10,452 nt of DNA from Planctomycetota bacterium (lineage in GTDB: Bacteria > Planctomycetota > Phycisphaerae > Sedimentisphaerales > Anaerohalosphaeraceae), in the NCBI GenBank assembly GCA_003644175.1, contig QNBS01000049.1, forward strand, positions 1-10,452, in the 5' to 3' direction. A program made the translations under genes and the position numbers. Position 1 is the first letter of the stretch. Each line of letters begins with the position of its first letter. The notes below the pieces were generated by a model, which did not search any database, was not told the DNA's origin, and saw only the letters and a list, made by a program, of their open reading frames with translations. Positions 1 through 5,173 of the stretch are shown here, in pieces.

Positions 1-1965
1 CGAAGAATCACCGCTCTTTCAAAAACCGACGGCGCCAAACTCTGGCAGGCCCCGCACTACGCCGGCGGCCACTCCGGTTCGCCGGAGGATCTGTTCGTGA
101 TCGACGGCCTGGTCTGGTGCGGAAAGATCGCCGGCGGACGAGACTCAGGGCTGGTTACGGGTCGCGATCCGAAAACCGGAGACGTCAAGCGGGAGTTTAC
201 CGCCGACATCGATACATACTGGTTCCACCATCGGTGCTATCGGGCAAAGGCGACCGACGAATACATACTCGCTTCCCGCACGGGAATAGAGTTCATTGAC
301 ATCCGCAAGGAGAAATGGGAGGCCCACCACTGGGTCCGCGGCGCCTGCTCGTATGGCATACTGCCCTGCAACGGATTAATATACGCCCCGCCGAGCCCGT
401 GCGCCTGCTATCTGGACACAAAAGTCCACGGCTTCTCCGCACTGGCCCCCGCCTCACAAAGGACGTTCGGCCACGCTGCTCCCGCCGCCAACCGACTATT
501 CAAAGGACCGGCTTACGCCCACAACAATCTAAAATCTAAAATCTCAAATCGAAAATCCAAAGACTGGCCCACCTACCGACACGATGCAGCCCGCAGCGGA
601 GCGACATCAACCAAAGTCAATACTCCGCTGTCCGAAAAATGGAAGGTGGACCTGCCCGGTGCGTTGACAAGCCCCGTGATCGCAGGCGGCAGGGTCTATA
701 TTGCCTCGAAGGACACACACACCCTCTACGCATTGAGTGCCGATCGCGGCAAGAAGGTCTGGACGTTTACCGCCGGGGCCCAAGTGGATTCACCGCCCAC
801 GGTCTATCGCGGCAGGGTGATCTTCGGCTCCGCTGACGGTTATGTCTACTGCCTGAGAGCATCCGACGGCGCACTTGTCTGGCGATTCCAGGCCGCGCCG
901 CACAATGTCAAACTCGTATCCTACGGGCGACTCCAGTCGGTCTGGCCCGTCCACGGGTCCGTCCTCATCCACAAAGGCGTCGTTTACTGCGTGGCGGGCC
1001 GGTCAACCTTCCTCGACGGAGGCCTCAGGTTCTACCGTCTCGATGCGTTGACCGGACGCGTACTCTCTGAAGGTGTTCTCGACGACCGGCAGAATCCTCA
1101 AAAGGACGTAAGAGTGCTGAATATGCCGGTCGCCCTGCCGGACATCCTCTCCTGCGACGGAAACGCCGTTTACATGCGCGAACAGGCCTTCGACCTCGAG
1201 GGCAATCGCATACAGACCGTCGATCCGATGACGGAACCGTTTGAGCGGGCTACGCTTCAGTTGGGCGCCGATGCCCACCTGTTCAGTCCGACGGGATTCC
1301 TCGACGATGACGCCTGGCATCGCTCCTACTGGCTTTACGGCCGGACATTTTCATCGGGCTGCAACTGGTGGAACCGTGCCGGCCGATATGCCCCCGCCGG
1401 CAGAATGCTCGTCTTCGACGACGACCGCGTCTATGGTTTCGGACGCCGGCCGGAACTCTTCGTGTGGTCGCACGTGCTGGAAAATCACCTGTTCTGTTCT
1501 GAAAGACAAGCTGATCCCGATGCAATCGCCAGGGTGAAAAAGTGGAGCAATAAGTCAGGCCGTTCCGCTCTTTTCGACCGAAGTTTCACACGACAGGCCG
1601 CGGCCCAGGATCGTCTTGCCCCGAAACTGCACTGGTCCGTTACCGATACGCCCCTGCACGCACGGGCAATGGTGCTGGCCGACGACACCTTTTTCGTTGC
1701 CGGGCCGCCGGATGTATTGAATGAAGATGACGCCTTCAACAGCCCCAACGATCCAAAGGTAAAGGCCGAAATACTCGCCCAGCAAGCAGCCTACGAGGGA
1801 AAAACCCCCGCCGTACTCATGGCGGTGTCGGCGGCGAAAGGCGAAAAGCTGTTCCAACTCGATCTGCCCGCCCCGCCCGTATGGGACGGCATGGCCGCCG
1901 CCGACGGCAAACTCTACATGGCAATGTCAAACGGCACGCTCGTGTGCATGGAACCTGACAAATAG
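1..1965 (+). CDS. PQQ-type beta-propeller repeat protein, 5' end outside the window
   Basis: The frame is open from base 1, and the first codons already read as a propeller blade (ITALSKTDGAKLWQ), so the GTG at 97 is internal and the true start lies upstream. 654 residues are visible. Residues about 1-155 form the end of a first propeller, with HRCY and HHWVRGACSYG motifs and the stretch CACYLDTKVHGFSALAP, which I associate with planctomycete PQQ-like proteins. A basic linker follows at about 174-187. A second propeller opens at residue 188 with DWPTYRHDAARSG and holds blades such as TLYALSADRGKKVWTF and YVYCLRASDGALVWRF. Such repeats usually mediate binding or assembly; some are cofactor-binding dehydrogenases, but I see no proof of PQQ binding. 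Family homologues may carry an extra methyltransferase domain; none is visible here. The stop is TAG. Substrate unknown. Confidence 0.9.
   Translation, partial: RRITALSKTDGAKLWQAPHYAGGHSGSPEDLFVIDGLVWCGKIAGGRDSGLVTGRDPKTGDVKREFTADIDTYWFHHRCYRAKATDEYILASRTGIEFIDIRKEKWEAHHWVRGACSYGILPCNGLIYAPPSPCACYLDTKVHGFSALAPASQRTFGHAAPAANRLFKGPAYAHNNLKSKISNRKSKDWPTYRHDAARSGATSTKVNTPLSEKWKVDLPGALTSPVIAGGRVYIASKDTHTLYALSADRGKKVWTFTAGAQVDSPPTVYRGRVIFGSADGYVYCLRASDGALVWRFQAAPHNVKLVSYGRLQSVWPVHGSVLIHKGVVYCVAGRSTFLDGGLRFYRLDALTGRVLSEGVLDDRQNPQKDVRVLNMPVALPDILSCDGNAVYMREQAFDLEGNRIQTVDPMTEPFERATLQLGADAHLFSPTGFLDDDAWHRSYWLYGRTFSSGCNWWNRAGRYAPAGRMLVFDDDRVYGFGRRPELFVWSHVLENHLFCSERQADPDAIARVKKWSNKSGRSALFDRSFTRQAAAQDRLAPKLHWSVTDTPLHARAMVLADDTFFVAGPPDVLNEDDAFNSPNDPKVKAEILAQQAAYEGKTPAVLMAVSAAKGEKLFQLDLPAPPVWDGMAAADGKLYMAMSNGTLVCMEPDK
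527..561 (+). repeat. five tandem heptamers (ATCNNAA) inside a coding region
   Basis: Five consecutive 7-base units read ATCTAAA, ATCTAAA, ATCTCAA, ATCGAAA, ATCCAAA. They lie in the linker between the two propeller parts of the surrounding gene and encode a short Lys/Ser/Asn-rich peptide. The tract is far more AT-rich than the gene around it. It looks like a minisatellite or dispersed repeat taken into the reading frame. Confidence 0.8.
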
Positions 1966-1971
1966 CATTTT

Positions 1972-2001
1972 TGTAACATTTTTATTTTTCCTGTAACATT
2001 T
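1972..2001 (+). promoter_or_regulatory. direct repeat TGTAACATTT x2, 20 bp apart, next to the -35
   Basis: Identical 10-mers TGTAACATTT start at 1972 and 1992, exactly two helical turns apart. The second copy overlaps the first bases of the -35 hexamer at 2000. The spacing and position suit tandem binding of a regulator. The regulator is unknown, and the region is AT-rich, so chance is not excluded. Confidence 0.45.
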
Positions 2002-2027
2002 GACGGGGCACTGCGTCTGTGTATAAT
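2000..2027 (+). promoter_or_regulatory. sigma70-type promoter of the candidate selenoprotein gene
   Basis: TTGACG at 2000-2005 and a perfect TATAAT at 2022-2027 are separated by 16 bp. Transcription would start near 2034, giving a leader of about 50 nt before the ATG at 2085. It matches five of six bases at -35 and six of six at -10. Confidence 0.75.
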
Positions 2028-2038
2028 ATAGACATGTT

Positions 2039-2050
2039 CTGTCCGGACAG
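2039..2050. promoter_or_regulatory. 12-bp perfect palindrome CTGTCCGGACAG just after the predicted start site
   Basis: CTGTCCGGACAG equals its own reverse complement. It lies at about +6 to +17 relative to the predicted transcription start. It could be an operator or a small leader hairpin. No regulator is recognised. Confidence 0.4.
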
Positions 2051-2084
2051 GGGTGATTCTGCCGTTTTGACAAGGAGAAGAAAA

Positions 2085-3497
2085 ATGAAGGGCCAGGCGA
2101 CTTTAAGGCGGTTTTTCGGGGTTTTCTGCATTATTTGCCTCTCTGTGGCGGCGATGCCTGTTTTTGCCAGGGCCCAGGCCGACAAGAAGATCGACCAGGG
2201 GCGGTTGAAGATTGTCGGCAAGGGCATTGAGCACCTCGTACTGGTGGGCAAAGACCGCAAAAGGCACGAGTTCGGTACGCCCGGTGATATCCTGTCATTG
2301 CCGCCGGGGAGGTATTACACCGAACAGGTCAGGCTCAAAGGCCGATTCAGTTGTAATACGTACTCGCGTACAAGCACTAACAGTTTCAAGATCGATCCGA
2401 ACAGCACCACGGAATTGAAGATAGGCGCGCCGCTGACTCAGACGATTACGGTCGCCAGAAAGGGCAGGATTCTGCAGCTTGGCTACGGATTGTGTGGTAT
2501 CGGAGGAGAAAAATACACCAGCGACAGCAGAAGCAAGCCGCCGAAATTTGCAGTCTACAAAGGCGATAAGAAAATAGGCGGCGGCAAGTTCGAGTTTGGG
2601 TGAGGCGGCACATGTTCGTACTCGTGGCGAGTACCACCGCATGTCTATGGCGACCTGAAATTCGTGGCATCAAACGATCTCGGAAACCTCGGCTCAAAGG
2701 AAAGTGCCCCGGTTACTTACACATGGCGTTTCATAGACAACCTCTCAGGCCTTGCCGTCTGGGTGATTTTGCTTATCGTTTTCATCCTGTTCAGAGAGAA
2801 TTGGACGCCCAAAGCCTTCCTGATTCTTCTCCCCATGTTCGTGGTCAACATTCTGTGGATTGGAGTCAAGAAAGCTACCGGTATGCCCTCGAGCGCAGCC
2901 GGGATGTTCGATGTTATGTTCAATTCATTTACGATAGGCATGGCGACTGTGTGGCTTGTTTCTCACAAGTTCGCAGGCCTGAATCGCTTCGTTATCTTTC
3001 TGCTGAGCCTGATTGTAATGGTGCTCGTCTATGCATTGGGGATTTTCTCCTTCAGTGGGTTGGAATTCACAAGCGAAGCGATAGTGGTAACAATCTTTTT
3101 CTGCATTGTGACCGCAGCGACGTTTCTTGCCTTTGCTTTAACGGGTTGGCGCTGCCGAAGGCGTTACACCGCCTTGCGATTCATGTTGTGGCTTGCTCTA
3201 TGGTGCCCTGTGCTCTGCCTGACCGCCATGCTTGCCTATGCACTGACCGTATTTATCATCATGATCGTGATCATGGGCCGGAGCTTTCCAATGGAAGCGA
3301 TTATTCAGATTCCGCTTGTCGGATTGCTTATCGGCGGGATACTGTATCTGCTCTTGCTGCCGTACATGATCCTGGTGCTAAACAGCGACCTGTTCCGCAG
3401 GCGGTTCTATGGCTGCTTCAGACTCAAAGGCATGTCCGCCCCTGCCGTCGCCGAAACGGAAGACTTTTCAGGCGAACGGGCAACTGACCTAATCTGA
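2085..3497 (+). CDS. candidate membrane selenoprotein with in-frame UGA (Sec173)
   Basis: Start ATG 2085 has AAGGAG 7 nt upstream. Residues 1-30 look like a signal peptide (basic RR, hydrophobic core, ARA|QA). Residues 31-172 form a secreted domain of unknown family with Cys90 and Cys137. TGA 2601-2603 is codon 173. The same frame then continues as GGTCSYSWRVPPHVYGDLKF (residues 174-193) into a polytopic membrane part with helices near 221-236, 244-261, 281-295, 301-323, 331-353, 365-383, 384-398 and 407-433, ending FYGCFRLKG plus an acidic tail. Total length is 470 residues. The downstream part has only a GTG at 2664 without Shine-Dalgarno, so separate translation is unlikely. With Sec the local motif is U-G-G-T-C. 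Conventional calling would give two proteins, 2085-2603 and 2664-3497. A nonsense mutation is the main alternative. Function unknown. The 3' end overlaps the convergent Fe-S gene by 9 bp. Confidence 0.62.
2601..2603 (+). other. in-frame TGA proposed as a selenocysteine codon
   Basis: TGA separates two parts of one open frame and is followed by a bSECIS-like hairpin. tRNA-Sec and selD are present in the same window. Residues on both sides (GKFEFG before, GGTCSYSWRVP after) read as one continuous domain. Confidence 0.6.
2610..2644 (+). promoter_or_regulatory. bacterial SECIS-like hairpin
   Basis: The arms GTACTCG (2618-2624) and CGAGTAC (2628-2634) pair perfectly over 7 bp around the loop TGG (2625-2627). 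A lower stem, ACATG (2610-2614) with CATGT (2640-2644), is separated from it by an internal loop. The apical loop begins 21 nt after the TGA, and G is its second base. The published bSECIS description asks for a G in the first two loop bases and a loop about 16-37 nt after UGA; both hold. SelB binding is inferred. Confidence 0.6.
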
Positions 3498-4355
3498 TTC
3501 GGCGGCTTCGTTTTCCTGAGGTTGGTCGGGCTCTTGCGGTGAGTCGAATATTGTGCCGACGCCGAGGGCGCCGGGTGCGCATTTTGTGCATTCCAGACAG
3601 CGCAGGCAGCGGGGGTCGTTCGGGTCCATATTGGGTGTCCCGCCGTACACGCATAGAGTGTGGCAGCGTTTGCATTCGTTGCACTTGTAATCTTCCAGTC
3701 GCATTGACAGGACGCTCACTTTGTTGAGCAGGCCGAATATCGCCCCCAACGGGCAGAGCACCCGGCACCACGGGCGAATCGTCAAAAACATCGCCGCCAC
3801 AAACACAACCACAATGGTTATCTTTATGGCGTTGGGCCAGACGATTCTCTCTCCGCCGACCGCCTGGGTAATTACATCGGGTACGGCCTTTTCAAGCGCC
3901 CCGGCCGGACAGATGCTGCATACAAACAGCGGATGCGATTCACCGAATAAGTACGGCACAAGCAAAACCGTCCCAACCAGAATCACATAGCGAAAATGCC
4001 CCGTCCATTGCGGCAGGTGGAACTTCTTTATCGGCGCTTTGACGGCGAGATCCTGCAACAGCCCGAACGGACATACCCACCCGCAGATCAATGAGCCTAA
4101 CAGCCCGCCGACGAGCAGCAGCGTCCCTATCGCCAGGAATGGAAATACGTGTATCGCGCTAAACTGGGCGATGATGCCGATGGGGCAGGCGAATGTCGCA
4201 AGCGGACATGCATAGCAGTGAAAAACGGGCCCGCATATATTGTGCAGACGCAGACCCAATGGATCGAGCCAGGCCAGAAGAAAGCCGACCTGCACCCAGA
4301 GACGGTGGGGCAGAAGCTTTGCGATGAATCGGTTCAGCATTGATTTTTCGACCAT
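3489..4355 (-). CDS. membrane 4Fe-4S protein, NapH/YccM-like polyferredoxin
   Basis: With start ATG 4355 the protein has 288 residues and about five membrane helices. Cys motifs typical of the NapH/NosR/YccM group are visible: CYACPLATFACPIG near the N-terminus, CGWVCPFGLLQDL, CSICPAGALEK and WCRVLCPLGA. A C-terminal soluble part follows with CNECKRCHTLC and CLRCLECTKCAPGAL, able to hold two Fe-S clusters, although the second lacks the classical CxxxCP ending. Such proteins pass electrons across or along the inner membrane; the partner is not known here. Start choice is uncertain: GGGGGA lies 11 nt before ATG 4355, a GTG at 4394 would overlap the upstream gene, and ATG 4340 is also possible. 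The small membrane gene ending at 4384 is probably in the same operon. The stop overlaps the convergent gene by 9 bp. Confidence 0.88.
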   Translation of the reverse strand: MVEKSMLNRFIAKLLPHRLWVQVGFLLAWLDPLGLRLHNICGPVFHCYACPLATFACPIGIIAQFSAIHVFPFLAIGTLLLVGGLLGSLICGWVCPFGLLQDLAVKAPIKKFHLPQWTGHFRYVILVGTVLLVPYLFGESHPLFVCSICPAGALEKAVPDVITQAVGGERIVWPNAIKITIVVVFVAAMFLTIRPWCRVLCPLGAIFGLLNKVSVLSMRLEDYKCNECKRCHTLCVYGGTPNMDPNDPRCLRCLECTKCAPGALGVGTIFDSPQEPDQPQENEAAESD

Positions 4356-4383
4356 GGACGCCACAGTCCCCCGCTTAGCTTCC

Positions 4384-4632
4384 TCATGTAGCACAGTCTT
4401 CGGGTGGTTCGCCGGTGTAAGTGTGCTTGATCTTGCCCGAGGCTTTGTCCAGTTTCACTCCGCCGATGGAGGCTTCCTTGATAAGGGCAGGTTCCCTCAT
4501 CGCCACCGCCGGGCCGTCCCCCTTCTCGTCGGCGACATCCGTGACGTGAAAACCAAGCCCATAGACGCACAGGACAACGCCCAGAAAGATGAAAACGACC
4601 GACGCGGTAATCTTTTTGGCTTTGCTGCTCAT
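4384..4632 (-). CDS. small single-helix membrane protein, conserved-looking C-terminus
   Basis: This is an 82-residue protein with start ATG 4632 (MSSKAKK). One hydrophobic helix lies at about 9-27, followed by an extracytoplasmic tail with IGGVKLDKASGKIKHTYTGE and the end PPEDCAT. The start is supported by a promoter that places the transcript start on or beside the ATG and by the lack of any Shine-Dalgarno. It lies directly upstream of the membrane Fe-S gene on the same strand and is probably co-transcribed as an accessory protein. The single Cys three residues from the end may act in thiol or metal chemistry. The stop is TGA, followed by GGA AGC TAA; a Sec reading would give CATUGS, which I consider unlikely. 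Family not named with certainty. Confidence 0.75.
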   Translation of the reverse strand: MSSKAKKITASVVFIFLGVVLCVYGLGFHVTDVADEKGDGPAVAMREPALIKEASIGGVKLDKASGKIKHTYTGEPPEDCAT

Positions 4633-4639
4633 AATAGCG

Positions 4640-4668
4640 ATTATACAATAAAAACCGAATGCGGGCAA
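4640..4668 (-). promoter_or_regulatory. promoter for a probably leaderless transcript
   Basis: On the minus strand TTGCCC (4668-4663) and TATAAT (4645-4640) are separated by 17 bp. The expected start site is 6-8 nt beyond the -10, at the ATG of 4632. No Shine-Dalgarno precedes that ATG, so translation would be leaderless. Confidence 0.6.
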
Positions 4669-4686
4669 ATTTTTTCCTTGTTTTAT

Positions 4687-4704
4687 TTGCCGCACGTGCG
4701 ACAA
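4687..4704. promoter_or_regulatory. operator-like inverted repeat in a divergent promoter region
   Basis: TTGCCGCACGTGCGACAA is an 18-bp inverted repeat with one mismatched pair; its central CGCACGTGCG (4691-4700) is a perfect palindrome. It lies between the divergent genes starting at 4632 (-) and 4749 (+) and could control both. For the plus gene, TTGTTT (4678-4683) and ACAATT (4701-4706) are a weak possible promoter that it would occupy. Confidence 0.5.
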
Positions 4705-4748
4705 TTACCATTGTCATTAACAAATATCTTTAATGAAAGGGTAGACAA

Positions 4749-5054
4749 ATGAAGACAAAGCAAATCCCGGCCCTGACGGCCCTCGTGCTTGTTGCCTGTA
4801 GCCTGGCCATGTTAGGCGGCTGCAAGAAGGAGGAGCCGGCCACTGTGAGCGTAAATGTCGAGACGCCGAAGGTTGAGTTCGTCAACGCCAAATGCCCCAT
4901 AATGGGCAACCCGATTAATCCGGCGAAGGTGCCCGCAAACCTCGTCAGGGACTTCGCGGGCCAAAAGGTCGCCTTCTGCTGCGCCGCCTGTCCCCCAAAG
5001 TGGGATAAGTTGTCGGACGCCGAAAAGACAGCAAAACTGGCCGCGGCACAGTAA
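4749..5054 (+). CDS. TRASH-like metal-binding lipoprotein
   Basis: A 101-residue protein, ATG 4749, with GAAAGG 8 nt upstream. The N-terminus is a lipoprotein signal with lipobox LGGC; Cys25 would be lipidated, followed by KKEE. The mature part holds KCPIMGNPIN (Cys49) and VAFCCAACPPKW (Cys77, Cys78, Cys81). The pattern C-P-x-M-G-x-x-I then F-C-C-x-x-C resembles TRASH/YHS-like domains, which bind heavy metals such as copper through three cysteines. It is probably anchored in an envelope membrane and may bind or sense metal. It is divergent from the small membrane protein/Fe-S operon and shares its palindrome, suggesting joint regulation. Metal identity is unknown. The short distance to tRNA-Sec (convergent, 18 nt) leaves no room for a long 3' region. 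Confidence 0.85.
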   Translation: MKTKQIPALTALVLVACSLAMLGGCKKEEPATVSVNVETPKVEFVNAKCPIMGNPINPAKVPANLVRDFAGQKVAFCCAACPPKWDKLSDAEKTAKLAAAQ

Positions 5055-5064
5055 GGGATGAATC

Positions 5065-5072
5065 AAAAAAAA
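5065..5072 (-). terminator. T8 tract directly after tRNA-Sec
   Basis: On the minus strand eight T residues follow the encoded CCA end without a gap. The GC-rich acceptor/T-arm helices just before could serve as the hairpin, or the tract may simply be a processing region. On the plus strand it is A8. Confidence 0.35.
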
Positions 5073-5167
5073 TGGCGGAGGTGAATGGGAATCGAACCCA
5101 CCCTGGACCTTATCGACCCAACGACGGCTTTGAAGACCGCGGGCGACACCAGTCGCCGGTCACCTCC
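5073..5167 (-). tRNA. selC: tRNA-Sec (anticodon TCA)
   Basis: This 95-nt tRNA including an encoded CCA (5075-5073) matches the bacterial tRNA-Sec plan. It has an 8-bp acceptor stem (GGAGGTGA with TCACCTCC), a 6-bp D stem GGCGAC/GTCGCC with a 4-base loop, anticodon loop CTTCAAA with anticodon TCA (plus-strand 5131-5133), a long variable arm and a T-arm with GGTTCGATTCC. Discriminator base is G. It delivers selenocysteine to UGA with SelB after serine charging and SelA conversion. It lies 6 nt after the selD stop on the same strand. Confidence 0.97.
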
Positions 5168-5173
5168 GCATAG

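Noticed and set aside
97..99. GTG as start of the beta-propeller gene
   Set aside because: The frame is open to base 1 and the upstream residues are a typical propeller blade, so the gene begins outside the window.
2600..3487. 295-codon open frame overlapping the membrane part of the candidate selenoprotein
   Set aside because: It is rich in Arg, Cys and His with no recognisable pattern. The overlapping frame gives clean hydrophobic helices and matches the frame of the upstream domain.
4334..4723. 129-codon minus-strand frame overlapping the small membrane protein
   Set aside because: Arg-rich, no helix or motif; the alternative frame has a promoter, a membrane helix and a sensible tail.
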